A stretch of DNA of 29,500 bases from Anaerolineaceae bacterium UBA4890 (GTDB lineage Bacteria; Chloroflexota; Anaerolineae; Anaerolineales; Anaerolineaceae), in NCBI GenBank assembly GCA_002399085.1, contig DHCY01000017.1, forward strand, positions 109,838-139,337, in the 5' to 3' direction. The notes under the pieces are model-generated. The model was not told where the DNA came from and did not search any database. It saw nothing but the letters and a program-made list of their open reading frames with translations. The translations under genes and the position numbers were made by a program. Positions 16,201-24,070 of this stretch are shown piece by piece. Position 1 is the stretch's first letter. Every line of letters begins with the position of its first letter.

Positions 16201-17671
16201 CATTCCGGGTATGCCAACCCCCTCAGCCTGGTACGGTATGTTCAGCATCCTGGCATCACCTGAAGCCACCGACCCAATTTCTACCACCGAGTTCAATCTC
16301 TACCGCACTGGCGATGATGTCGAAAAGTCCGTCAGCCAGACCTCGGCGCGCAAGGGCGATATTGTTACCTATGAAATCCTTGTCAACCCCAATTATGGTG
16401 ACACCGATTTGACTTACGAAATCGAAGACGTCTTACCGGTGGAAGTCGAAATTGTCGATGGCAGCCTGGTGGTAATTGGCTCCGACTCATTGGCAACCTA
16501 CGATGCCGCTACCCGCACCATCGCGTGGACTGGTGTTGTTCCGCCTGTGAACAATAACTACCTGATCTCAGACAACCTGACTGATCCTTCCTGCGGAATG
16601 CCATTAGGAGATGGTGGGTACATCAACCTTAAAGACTATGGTATTAATCCTAATCCTGGTATTTCTGGAGATGGATCGGTCTGGCAATATGGCGGTGTTG
16701 GTTTGAACATGTCATGGTTTGGTGGAAGAACATCAGAGCCACCTATCTTCGTTGACGATGGTCATGCCTATATGAACGGCAGTTTCAACGACGACAATTA
16801 CTGGATGTGGGAGACACAGGAATTCCCGAATCCGTTGGCACCGAATGACGTTATGGCAGCCTTTATGACTGACATAGATTTCGTCTATGATGCAGCTCTG
16901 GTAAAGGGTGTATCTGCGGCCACATTAGGCGGCGGAGCTGCCTGGGTTGTTGAGTATGATGATGTCTTCCCCTGGGGCAACCCCAGCAATACCATGGACC
17001 TCGAATTCTTCGCCTGGACAGATGCCGACCCGGCACCCACAGGCGCGGATATCATGTTCGCTTTCGATAACGTCGTCGGTGACTGGTCGGGCTATAACAC
17101 CATCGGTCTTGAAAATGCAGACGGCAGTGTTGGCGCGACCTATCAATACGATGGTCCTACCCCAACCAACGACCTGGTGGTTTGTTTTGACTATGCACCC
17201 AGTGGTGTAGAGCCGATCATCATTCGTTTCGATGCAGTGGTTGTGACTAATGAAGTTGACATAGATGTGGTCAACACTGCCAGCCATGACAACGACGCGC
17301 TCAACACTGAATTCGAAGAGACGAATGAAGCAGTCTTCCACGTTGGTACAGTCGCTGTGGACGATTTCTATGCCACTGCTCTAAATACCGAGTTGGTGGT
17401 TGCTGCCCCTGGCGTGCTCGAAAACGACATGCCCGGCAGTCCGGCAGACAATCTGTTTGCTGATATCAAGACTGAGCCCCAACACGGAACGCTCATCCTG
17501 AACCAGGATGGTTCTTTCAGCTATATTCCGGATGAAGGTTTCTTTGGAACCGACAGCTTTGAATATTACCTGTTGAGCCTGCCTGGGATCATGGGTAGTT
17601 ACACCGACTGGGCAACTGTAACAATTGAGGTGGGTGGTTTGAATACTTACCTGCCCATCATGTTTAAGTAG
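13286..17671 (+). CDS. Secreted subtilisin-like protease (S8) with PA insert and multidomain C-terminus
   Basis: A 1461-residue exported serine protease. A signal peptide (1-24, cut after AIA) is followed by an I9-like prodomain (about 60-160). The S8 domain has D203 (ILDTGIN), H269 (DHGSHTAS), oxyanion N372 (SAGNSG) and S597 (GTSMASPH), with a PA domain inserted at about 430-540. Then come a beta-sandwich near 690-790 with a CxxxC pair, a PPC-like domain (about 815-955), and a DUF11-like domain that starts near 1010 and seems to resume near 1308 after an insert with a nidogen-like IGLENADGSVGATY signature. A cadherin-like Big_9 domain follows (about 1355-1450), and the protein ends YLPIMFK. 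ATG at 13286 has AAGGAG; the frame extends upstream without a good start. Paralogue of the next gene. Confidence 0.93.
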   Translation: MQKYLLRLVSLVLIAGLLFSPAIAQTPQPGLETYQFQPVDKYGLTEAELAWVAEVQRVDGFIIQLEEPSLATYKGGNGVFAAPERNSAGKIDITSDAAVAYLAHLNKQLDGAIQSSERFIGRDLEVYARFDVVLNGFAAKMSPTEAAALRQMEGVREVYPDLLWQPDTDTSPEFLGVDGIWDGTSVPGGEGATGEGVLVGILDTGINMDHPSFAEVGPVDEYVHTNPFGTGVYKGLCASDPTNYVCNDKLVGVYAYVDEPIVGEDASDHGSHTASTAAGNVVEFDFSGANVTISGMAPHANIIAYDVCDDDGCPNSATASAVGQAVVNGVDVLNYSIGPSSGPGQSPYVSASEVAFLEAVDAGIITATSAGNSGNGVSTTYKAAPWTLIVGNTNHGRIFGNPVIVNPGDATEVTAISLPHAGQALLEDLVDVPFIWGGVDDPAYDTGCEAFPADYFTDSVALLTRGGCTFDVKITNAQNAGAIAVVVRNNAPGAPIVMGLSEDPPTLVNIPGGMVSKDDGDAMVALAEAGMTVTLLADYGSQNEPAWGDVLNQSSSRGPFTLADVLVPEIVAPGTNVLAAYDSQGPDTEYGLMSGTSMASPHAAGSLALMTELFPDWSPAERKSALMMTALPGTTKDFDFTAVDAFDYGNGRLDMSKAALTGLVMAETYEGFLAADPAEGGDVRDLNIPSYQNTYCVGICSFERTFTSVADVAVTYTLDLTADETLVVDVQPAEFTIEPGATQTITVEIDADAAESELWVFGRIAYTTEETWETGEAISDVAIPFAVRPFPSSMPTFVEAETMRDQGATVVTEVQSKAITEFTAVKSGLVPGTDEVFTLLPDATNGDPFDDLSQVWWKTFTLTEDADRLVMEILDTTAGDIDMFFGVGEVPDEDMIVATSATATALEYISVTGIPAGLPLWVLIQNWEGAPAGDMIKYTEAVIYPEDAGNWDITGPESVDALEPYDVTISWNIPGMPTPSAWYGMFSILASPEATDPISTTEFNLYRTGDDVEKSVSQTSARKGDIVTYEILVNPNYGDTDLTYEIEDVLPVEVEIVDGSLVVIGSDSLATYDAATRTIAWTGVVPPVNNNYLISDNLTDPSCGMPLGDGGYINLKDYGINPNPGISGDGSVWQYGGVGLNMSWFGGRTSEPPIFVDDGHAYMNGSFNDDNYWMWETQEFPNPLAPNDVMAAFMTDIDFVYDAALVKGVSAATLGGGAAWVVEYDDVFPWGNPSNTMDLEFFAWTDADPAPTGADIMFAFDNVVGDWSGYNTIGLENADGSVGATYQYDGPTPTNDLVVCFDYAPSGVEPIIIRFDAVVVTNEVDIDVVNTASHDNDALNTEFEETNEAVFHVGTVAVDDFYATALNTELVVAAPGVLENDMPGSPADNLFADIKTEPQHGTLILNQDGSFSYIPDEGFFGTDSFEYYLLSLPGIMGSYTDWATVTIEVGGLNTYLPIMFK

Positions 17672-17688
17672 TACCTTTTGTAGATTAT

Positions 17689-17712
17689 GGGGCGGGTTTT
17701 TACACCCGCCCC
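17689..17712 (+). terminator. GC-rich hairpin after first subtilase gene
   Basis: GGGGCGGGT and ACCCGCCCC form a perfect 9-bp stem with a 6-nt loop, 17 nt after the stop codon. The downstream flank (AACTTAAT) has no U tract, so it is either a weak terminator or a 3'-end stabiliser. Confidence 0.6.
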
Positions 17713-18124
17713 AACTTAATCCTTCCAATTGCGTAATTCGTCACAGTCGAAGAAGGCTCTTCTGCAGTCCTGGCAATCCTGGAGTCTGTGAAGAGCTTGT
17801 AATGCCATACTCAAGAAGTAAGACAGATTTTACCAAGGCAATCATCTTTCCCTGATCTTGCTCTGACCAGTGAATCGTAGAATTTTGGACTATAGTATAT
17901 TACAAGCATCTTTTTTGGTTCGATCAAGCGGTCGGGACGATGGAAGGGGCATCCGTTAAAACTGCCTGCACCAAAGCTGAAAGCAGAAAAGGTTTAAATG
18001 TGCGAAAATTGTGGCATGAAATCCCATTCATTGTGATATCATTTAGTTTGAATGGGCAATAGGGTCTTAGTAACAACGCGATCGCTAATTTTACCCAGTG
18101 GAAGCACCTTCCACCTTTGTCATC

Positions 18125-18141
18125 GAGTGTCAATGACACTC
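18125..18141. promoter_or_regulatory. 17-bp perfect palindrome upstream of second subtilase
   Basis: GAGTGTCA-A-TGACACTC, centred 41 bp before the ATG at 18174. The single-base centre suits a dimeric DNA-binding regulator; as RNA it could form a 6-bp stem with a 5-nt loop. The binding protein is unknown. Confidence 0.5.
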
Positions 18142-18173
18142 AACAATCCGATATTCCCAAAGGAGATTCAAGT

Positions 18174-21100
18174 ATGCAGAAAGTATTAACCAAGATTGTA
18201 TGTTTTCTTGTGCTCGCCGCCTTGGTGGTGAGCCCGGTGGCAGCTGCTGTTCCAGAGCGCGTGATGCCGCCTACTGACGGTCCTGTCATTTCGGCTGAGG
18301 AGCAGGAATGGCTGGAAATGGCTAAGGCAGCAGATAGCTTCACTATTCAATTAGCTGAGCCTTCACTGGCTGCTTACGAACCGACCGGTAACGCGATTTT
18401 TGCTGCCATCCCCCGTGATGAATCGGGCAAGCTTGATGTGGATGCCCCGGAAGCAATCGCTTACCTGGCACATGTCAATGCCGGGTTGGATGCATTCATC
18501 GCTGAAGCCGAAGCCGTTTTAGGGCGCGATCTGGAAGTGCTCTATCGCTACGATTACGTGCTCAATGGTTTCTCAGCCCGCATGAGTGTTGAAGAAGCAG
18601 CATTGCTACGCCAACTGCCTGGTGTCAAGGAAGTGTTTGTTGATGAAATTTATCAGCTCGACACAGACGTCAGCCCGGAATTTATCGGTGTTGACCAAGT
18701 TTGGAACGGCAACGCCACGCCTGCTGGCGAAGGCGCCAAAGGTGCTGGTACGATTGTGGGTGTGCTTGACACTGGTATCAACCTGAGCCACCCCAGCTTT
18801 GCCCAGACAACCCCGCTGGATCCTTACGTTTACACCAACCCCTACGGAAACGGTGTTTTCAAAGGTCTCTGTGCCACAAACCCCTCAACCCATACCTGTA
18901 ACAATAAATTGATTGGTGTCTACGACATGACCGGTGGTGGTAACGGTCACGACCAGGAAGATCACGGATCTCACACTGCCAGCACGTCTGCTGGTAACCG
19001 CATCCAGGTTAGCTATGGCGGCGCTTCGGTTGTCATCTCTGGTATGGCACCCAACGCTCACATAATTGCTTACAAGGTCTGTGTTGTCGGCGGTGGTTGT
19101 GCGACCTCAGCTTCAACTGCGGCTGTCAACCAGGCAATTGCCGACGGAGTAGATTCGATGAACTTCTCAATCGGTCCCCAGAGCGGTCCTGCCCGCAGCC
19201 CGTGGGCTGACAGCACCGAAGTCGCCTTCCTGGAAGCTTTCAAGGTTGGTATTTCAACTGCTACTTCCGCTGGCAACTCTGGTCCTGGTGATTCCACCAT
19301 CTACAAACTCCCACCGTGGGCGCTCGTGGTTGGCAACACCCAGCACGGTCGTATCTTTGGCTACCCTGTGCTCATCAACCCGACAACGGATGCGCTCGAT
19401 TCCATTGCAATCCTTGCCAGCTCTGATCTGGCACCAGCCCTTGGTGTCGACTTGGTTGGAAAAGATCTGGTCTGGGGTGGAAACCTAGGTGACAAATTTG
19501 GTTGTGCCGCTTTCCCTGCCGGCTCCATGACAGGAAAAGTAGGTATCGTCCAGCGCGGTGATTGCACCTTCAAGGAAAAACTCCAATTCATGCAGGATGC
19601 AGGCGCAATATTTGGGTTGGTATACAACAACGCACCCGGTGCTCCCATCATCATGGGTACCGACACTGGCGCTGTCACCATTCCTGGCGCCATGATTTCG
19701 CTCGAAGCCGGTCTGGAAATGGAAGCCGTCGCTGGCAGCCCAATGACCGTGAATATCAATAAGACCCTCTCATCCGGCACGCGTCCTTCATGGGGCGACA
19801 TCATCGCAGACTCGAGCTCCCGCGGTCCAATCACAAACTTCGAAATGCTCGAACCTGACCTGGTTGCTCCCGGTACCAACATTTTGGCTGCTTACGATGG
19901 ACCAGGGGAAATCGACCTGATGTCCGGTACATCTATGGCTGGTCCGCACGTTGCCGGCTCGACGGCGGTGATGCGCTCTCTGTTCCCCACCTGGACTCCA
20001 GCTGCCATCCGCTCAGCGATTATCATGACTGCGTTGGCTGGCACCTCAGTTGATCATGACCTCAGCCCTGTGACCCCTTTCATATACGGTAACGGGCGAA
20101 TCGATATGAGCAAGGCTGCATTGGCTGGTTTGGTAATGGAAGAAACCTATGCCAACTACAAGGCTGCCAACCCGGCTACCGGTGGTGACATTCGCACGCT
20201 GAACATCCCCTCTTATCAAAACAGCAATTGCATGGGCGGCTGCACCTTCACCCGAACTGTGAAGAACGTTGCTGGTGTGGCAACCGATTACACCATCGCG
20301 ATCGAAGCGACCGCAGGCGTGGATGTAACTACATCCCCCGCCAATGCTTTCACCATCCCGGCTGGCGGTACGCAAGTGATCACAGTCAACGTGAATCCGA
20401 ACATCGCTTCTGGCGGTGAATGGCAATTTGCTCGCATTGCCTTCGAAACAGAAGACACCTTCGCATCCGGAAAGCCGATCAGCACAACAGCATTTACTCT
20501 GGCTGCAAAAGCAGATGTAAGCGGCTCAACCCTGCCAAAGGAACTGCAGCTTGATATCGACCAAGCGACAGGTCAGTATGTGTTTGAAGACCAATACAAC
20601 GCCGAGCCAATTACTGCATTGTCAAATGTTCGTTATGGTCTGACCCCTGCCACAGTTGTTGAATTCGAACTGGCTCAGGACCCGACCAATGGCGATCCTT
20701 ACGACAATCAAGGTGCTGTTTGGGTAGGAAGAACCACCTGCCCCTCAGGTTCACAGCGAATGGTAGTTGAGATTCTCGAAACCACCGCAAACGACCTTGA
20801 TGTGTTTGTCGGCATTGGCAGCACCCCCCATGTCGGATTGCAAAAAGCCAGTTCAACTGAACCCGGTCCTATGGAATACCTGAACATTTTCCAACCAAGT
20901 TTCTCGGGATCCTGCTGGATCTTAGTGCAAAACTGGGAAAGCTCTGAACCCGGCGCGATCGATCCGATCAAACTGGCTTACGGCTTTGTCCCGAAAACCA
21001 CCTCCACCAACTACACAATTACCGGTCCGGCTTCCGTGCCTGCCCTGAATCCTTTTGACCTGACTGTCAACTGGAACCTGGGTGCCTCTTTTGATGCCAA

Positions 21101-21245
21101 TGAAGTCTGGTATGGCTGGTTCAGTATCGGTACCACAGCGCTAAAGAAGGATGACGTCGGCAAACTCGACTTCAACTTGTACAAAGTTGCTGCACCAGAA
21201 CCGATCCTGCTTGACCTGTTCCTGCCGCTGATTACAAGACCATAG
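18174..21245 (+). CDS. Secreted subtilisin-like protease (S8) with PA insert
   Basis: A 1023-residue exported serine protease, paralogous to the gene before it. Signal peptide 1-25 (MQKVLTKIVCFLVLAALVVS, then PVAAA), I9-like prodomain (about 55-155), S8 domain with D199 (VLDTGIN), H264 (DHGSHTAS), N368 (SAGNSG) and S587 (GTSMAGPH), and a PA insert (about 425-530). It continues with the same CxxxC beta-sandwich (about 680-780) and PPC-like domain (about 805-940) as its paralogue, and ends after a short Fn3-like segment in LFLPLITRP. It lacks the DUF11, nidogen-like and Big_9 parts. The ATG at 18174 follows AAAGGAG; the upstream in-frame ATG at 18117 has no ribosome site. All catalytic residues are intact. 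Confidence 0.94.
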   Translation: MQKVLTKIVCFLVLAALVVSPVAAAVPERVMPPTDGPVISAEEQEWLEMAKAADSFTIQLAEPSLAAYEPTGNAIFAAIPRDESGKLDVDAPEAIAYLAHVNAGLDAFIAEAEAVLGRDLEVLYRYDYVLNGFSARMSVEEAALLRQLPGVKEVFVDEIYQLDTDVSPEFIGVDQVWNGNATPAGEGAKGAGTIVGVLDTGINLSHPSFAQTTPLDPYVYTNPYGNGVFKGLCATNPSTHTCNNKLIGVYDMTGGGNGHDQEDHGSHTASTSAGNRIQVSYGGASVVISGMAPNAHIIAYKVCVVGGGCATSASTAAVNQAIADGVDSMNFSIGPQSGPARSPWADSTEVAFLEAFKVGISTATSAGNSGPGDSTIYKLPPWALVVGNTQHGRIFGYPVLINPTTDALDSIAILASSDLAPALGVDLVGKDLVWGGNLGDKFGCAAFPAGSMTGKVGIVQRGDCTFKEKLQFMQDAGAIFGLVYNNAPGAPIIMGTDTGAVTIPGAMISLEAGLEMEAVAGSPMTVNINKTLSSGTRPSWGDIIADSSSRGPITNFEMLEPDLVAPGTNILAAYDGPGEIDLMSGTSMAGPHVAGSTAVMRSLFPTWTPAAIRSAIIMTALAGTSVDHDLSPVTPFIYGNGRIDMSKAALAGLVMEETYANYKAANPATGGDIRTLNIPSYQNSNCMGGCTFTRTVKNVAGVATDYTIAIEATAGVDVTTSPANAFTIPAGGTQVITVNVNPNIASGGEWQFARIAFETEDTFASGKPISTTAFTLAAKADVSGSTLPKELQLDIDQATGQYVFEDQYNAEPITALSNVRYGLTPATVVEFELAQDPTNGDPYDNQGAVWVGRTTCPSGSQRMVVEILETTANDLDVFVGIGSTPHVGLQKASSTEPGPMEYLNIFQPSFSGSCWILVQNWESSEPGAIDPIKLAYGFVPKTTSTNYTITGPASVPALNPFDLTVNWNLGASFDANEVWYGWFSIGTTALKKDDVGKLDFNLYKVAAPEPILLDLFLPLITRP

Positions 21246-21263
21246 GCGACTAATTAGAATGTA

Positions 21264-21300
21264 GAAGAAAACAGAGAGTATAAAGCTCTCTGTTTTCTTC
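21264..21300 (+). terminator. Terminator of second subtilase gene
   Basis: A perfect 15-bp stem (GAAGAAAACAGAGAG / CTCTCTGTTTTCTTC) with a 7-nt loop, starting 18 nt after the stop. The right arm is T-rich and is followed by GGTTTATTCCTTT. Confidence 0.85.
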
Positions 21301-21353
21301 GGTTTATTCCTTTATCAAATCACTGTACAAAATAGCCCCTCCGCTTTATACGC

Positions 21354-21381
21354 TTGCAGACAACGAGATAAATGATATAAT
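21354..21381 (+). promoter_or_regulatory. Predicted extended -10 promoter of rho
   Basis: TGATATAAT (21373-21381) is a perfect extended -10; TTGCAG (21354-21359) lies 16 bp before TATAAT. The start site would be near 21388. Confidence 0.65.
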
Positions 21382-21547
21382 AATTGGCATATCACTGGTT
21401 TATAAAAATAATCCGTCTGGAGTTTTCCCATAAACTTCGTCACCTTTTACAGCAAATTGTAGATATCATAGATCTTGCCATACAGCATGGAGCTGCGAAA
21501 AGAGGTGGAGTATTCCTTGCGAATGGGTTTTAGAAAGAGAATAAAAC

Positions 21548-22819
21548 ATGGAAATAATTGAGCTTGAAAAACAAACTACAAAGCAACTGCAAAAAATCGC
21601 TAAAGATCTGAACATTGAAAATTTTAAACGCCTGAAGAGAGATGGTCTTGTTGTTAAGATCGCACAAAACCTGGCTGATGCAGAGGGTCTTGAGATGAGC
21701 GGTGGCGTGCTGGAAATAATGAACGAAGGTATCGGATTTTTACGCAGTAATTATCGGATCGGTCCGGATGATGTTTATGTGTCCCAGGCTCAGTTACGTC
21801 GGTACGACTTACGTTCAGGTGATCTGGTGATTGGTCATGTAAGACCACCGCGCGAGTCTGAACGGCACCATGGACTGCTTAAAGTAGAATCGGTCAACGG
21901 TCTCACACCCGACGAAGCCCGAAAAAGACCGAAATTTGAATCACTTACGCCCATTTTCCCCAACAAATTATTGGATCTCGAGTACGACCCGATGAATCTT
22001 TCAACCAGGATGGTCAACCTGGTTGCGCCGATTGGCGGAGGGCAGCGCGCGATGATCGTTTCACCGCCCAAAGCAGGAAAAACCAGCATCCTCAAGGATA
22101 TGGCCAATGCAATCAGCGCCAATAATCCGGAGGTACGGCAGATCATGTCTCTGATCGGCGAACGACCTGAAGAAGTGACAGACATGGATCGCTCTGTGGA
22201 TGCTGAAGTTATTGCCAGCACGTTTGATGAACCCGTGCAGGCGCACGTACGCATGGCGGAAGTATCGCTCGACCGAGCGAAAAGGCTGGTCGAAAACGGG
22301 TTGGACGTGGTCATACTAATGGATTCACTGACTCGCCTGGCACGCGCTTATAACATGGTAGTAAACCCCTCTGGCAGAACACTGAGTGGTGGTATGGACC
22401 CATCTGCGCTTTATCCGCCCAAACGTTTCTTTGGAGCAGCCCGCAACCTGGAAGACGGCGGCAGCCTGACCATCGTTGCGACCGCACTGGTAGACACAGG
22501 TTCCAGGCTGGATGATGTTGTTTATGAAGAGTTTAAGGGTACTGGCAACATGGAGTTGATCCTTTCCCGTCGATTGCAGGAAAGGCGGATTTTCCCCGCT
22601 ATTGATATTGAAAAATCATCCACTCGCCGCGAAGATCTACTGCAGAGCCCTGAGGTATTACAACGTGTCTGGCTGATGCGCCGTATGTACCTGCAGATGG
22701 TCTCCAACCCTCCGCAGGGAGCCGGGATGGATACTGCAGTGGCAACAGAAGCGATCTTGCAGAGGATGGAAAAATCAAAGACGAACATGGAATTTCTGGA
22801 AACTCTGGCAGATATGTAG
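21548..22819 (+). CDS. rho: Transcription termination factor Rho
   Basis: A 423-residue hexameric RNA helicase that ends transcription. It has the N-terminal Rho helical region (5-45) and the cold-shock RNA-binding domain (about 50-120, GVLEIMNEGIGFLRSNY and the DDVYVSQAQLRRYDLRSGD stretch). The RecA motor carries Walker A PPKAGKTS (173-180) and the Q loop YPPKRFFGAARN. No long insert is present, as in the compact Rho forms. The ATG has a weak purine stretch (AGAAAGAGAAT) upstream. An LysM/M23 gene follows after 25 bp and probably shares the transcript. Confidence 0.97.
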   Translation: MEIIELEKQTTKQLQKIAKDLNIENFKRLKRDGLVVKIAQNLADAEGLEMSGGVLEIMNEGIGFLRSNYRIGPDDVYVSQAQLRRYDLRSGDLVIGHVRPPRESERHHGLLKVESVNGLTPDEARKRPKFESLTPIFPNKLLDLEYDPMNLSTRMVNLVAPIGGGQRAMIVSPPKAGKTSILKDMANAISANNPEVRQIMSLIGERPEEVTDMDRSVDAEVIASTFDEPVQAHVRMAEVSLDRAKRLVENGLDVVILMDSLTRLARAYNMVVNPSGRTLSGGMDPSALYPPKRFFGAARNLEDGGSLTIVATALVDTGSRLDDVVYEEFKGTGNMELILSRRLQERRIFPAIDIEKSSTRREDLLQSPEVLQRVWLMRRMYLQMVSNPPQGAGMDTAVATEAILQRMEKSKTNMEFLETLADM

Positions 22820-22844
22820 TATACATCTGTCAGAGGATTTACTG

Positions 22845-23942
22845 ATGTCTGAACAAAACGAAGAGACGAAGAAAGCCAACCGCGAGTTGGCTATCACCGT
22901 TGCCAGCTGGGTAATTGCCATAATGCTCAGCCTGGGACTGCTGACGATGCTGCTCTGGCAGCCACGCATCGCAAAATCCATGGAGCTTTACAAGCAGCCA
23001 CACCAGGCGGCAACGGCTACAACAGATTTAAGTACAGTCGAAGATTATGCTTACCTGCCAACTTTTGTAGAAAACAAGTCGGGCGAAGAACTGACCCGCG
23101 ATCAAAATATTTACACAGAAGGGCAGGCAAATAACCGCCTAGAAATGGTCTATCACACTGTTGTCAGTGGAGACTCTATCTGGGCACTCGCGCAAACCTA
23201 CAACGTCGAGATCGAATCGATCCTTTTTGCCAACTATGATATTTTGCAGGACAAATCTGACAACCTGATGGTGGGGCAGGTGATCGCGATCCCGCCTGTT
23301 GATGGCATTTATCATACCTGGCGCAGTAAAGACACACTGAGCGCGGTAGCTTCCCGCTATGGGGCGACGATCCAGGATATTTTGCTCTTTATTGGCAACG
23401 ATCTAGACCTATCTAATCCGCAAATTGAACCAGGCACCAAGGTGATGGTTCCAGGCGGGCGTCGTGAGCTGGTTCCAATCAGTTACGCTGCGGTTACCCG
23501 CGACGCCGAAGGAAGGTTGATCAGTGGCTGGGATGGTCCGGGAGCTTGTTTGCTCGATTCTGTCGGTATTTTTGGTAATGGTTTCTTTGTCTGGCCTTCT
23601 GCAGTGCATTACCTTACCGGCAACAATTTTGGACCCGGTCATAATGGCATTGACATTGGCGCCGGGCTTGGCTCGCAATTGTTTGCCGCCGATAGCGGCA
23701 CCGTGGTCTATGCCGGGTGGATGAATGGCGGTTACGGTAATTTCGTGGTCATCGACCATGGAAACGGCTTCACAACTCTCTATGAACACCTCGACAAGGT
23801 GCACGTAAGTTGTGGAGAGAACGTGTTCCAGGGCAGCGTGATTGGTCAGGCAGGAACGACCGGGAATTCCACGGGACCACACCTGCATTTTGAAATCCGC
23901 TATGCCAATATGCCCGTCAATCCCTGGGATTACCTGCCGTAG
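22845..23942 (+). CDS. Membrane-anchored LysM/M23 peptidoglycan endopeptidase
   Basis: A 365-residue cell-wall hydrolase. One membrane segment (18-39) puts the rest outside. Two LysM-like domains (about 102-150 with HTVVSGDSIWALAQTYNV, and 155-203) bind glycan. The C-terminal M23 (LytM) domain has H266 and D270 (HNGID), H315 (YEHLD) and HLH (H346, H348), so the zinc site and catalytic His are complete. It should cut peptide cross-links during growth or division. The gene starts 25 bp after rho with AGAGG about 10 nt before the ATG. Its stop codon overlaps the promoter zone of the tRNA gene. Confidence 0.93.
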   Translation: MSEQNEETKKANRELAITVASWVIAIMLSLGLLTMLLWQPRIAKSMELYKQPHQAATATTDLSTVEDYAYLPTFVENKSGEELTRDQNIYTEGQANNRLEMVYHTVVSGDSIWALAQTYNVEIESILFANYDILQDKSDNLMVGQVIAIPPVDGIYHTWRSKDTLSAVASRYGATIQDILLFIGNDLDLSNPQIEPGTKVMVPGGRRELVPISYAAVTRDAEGRLISGWDGPGACLLDSVGIFGNGFFVWPSAVHYLTGNNFGPGHNGIDIGAGLGSQLFAADSGTVVYAGWMNGGYGNFVVIDHGNGFTTLYEHLDKVHVSCGENVFQGSVIGQAGTTGNSTGPHLHFEIRYANMPVNPWDYLP

Positions 23943-23945
23943 TAA

Positions 23946-23954
23946 TGGTATAAT
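23946..23954 (+). promoter_or_regulatory. Extended -10 promoter of tRNA-Arg
   Basis: TGGTATAAT is a perfect extended -10 (TGnTATAAT). The mature tRNA begins 10 nt after it, so the start site is close to the 5' end of the tRNA. No -35 is needed or seen. Confidence 0.7.
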
Positions 23955-23964
23955 TTCGAATCTT

Positions 23965-24037
23965 GCCCCAGTAGCTCAATGGACAGAGCGAGGCACTCCT
24001 AACGCCTAGGTTGGGGGTTCGATTCCCTCCTGGGGTA
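23965..24037 (+). tRNA. tRNA-Arg (anticodon CCT)
   Basis: A 73-nt cloverleaf: acceptor GCCCCAG / CTGGGGT (G1-U72 wobble), D stem GCTC/GAGC, anticodon loop CTCCTAA with CCT at 34-36, 5-nt variable loop, T stem GGGGG/CCCTC with loop TTCGATT, discriminator A. It reads AGG codons. The last pair of the anticodon stem is an A31-C39 mismatch. The 3' CCA is not encoded (ACTA follows). Confidence 0.95.
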
Positions 24038-24046
24038 CTAAAATCT

Positions 24047-24070
24047 AAAAACCACCGCAAGGTGGTTTTT
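24047..24070. terminator. Bidirectional terminator after tRNA-Arg
   Basis: AAAAACCACC-gcaa-GGTGGTTTTT: a perfect 10-bp stem flanked by A and T runs, so it works in both directions. It ends the tRNA on the plus strand and can serve the small acidic-protein gene arriving on the minus strand. Confidence 0.9.

Larger units (their letters stand above)
17672..18173. other. 502-nt intergenic region rich in inverted repeats
   Basis: No convincing gene. Besides the terminator-like hairpin at 17689-17712 it holds a long imperfect hairpin (17754-17798, GCTCTTC / GAAGAGC at its base). It also has an inverted repeat CCCATTCA / TGAATGGG (18023-18056) enclosing the palindrome TGATATCA, a GCGATCGC palindrome (18078-18085), a 7-bp hairpin GTGGAAG-cac-CTTCCAC (18098-18114) and a 17-bp palindrome (18125-18141). 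A TATAGT/TATATT pair at 17891-17901 could be a -10, but no -35 goes with it. Confidence 0.6.
21246..21547. other. 302-nt intergenic region: terminator, promoter and long rho leader
   Basis: Contains the terminator of the second subtilase and the rho promoter (both listed separately). About 160 nt of transcribed leader precede the rho ATG. A 24-codon open frame (ATG 21487, TGA ending 21561) overlaps the rho start in another frame but lacks a ribosome site. Nothing else is evident. Confidence 0.6.

Noticed and set aside
17924..18139. 71-codon minus-strand open frame in the intergenic region
   Set aside because: No ribosome site, no protein-like pattern, and it runs through several palindromes.
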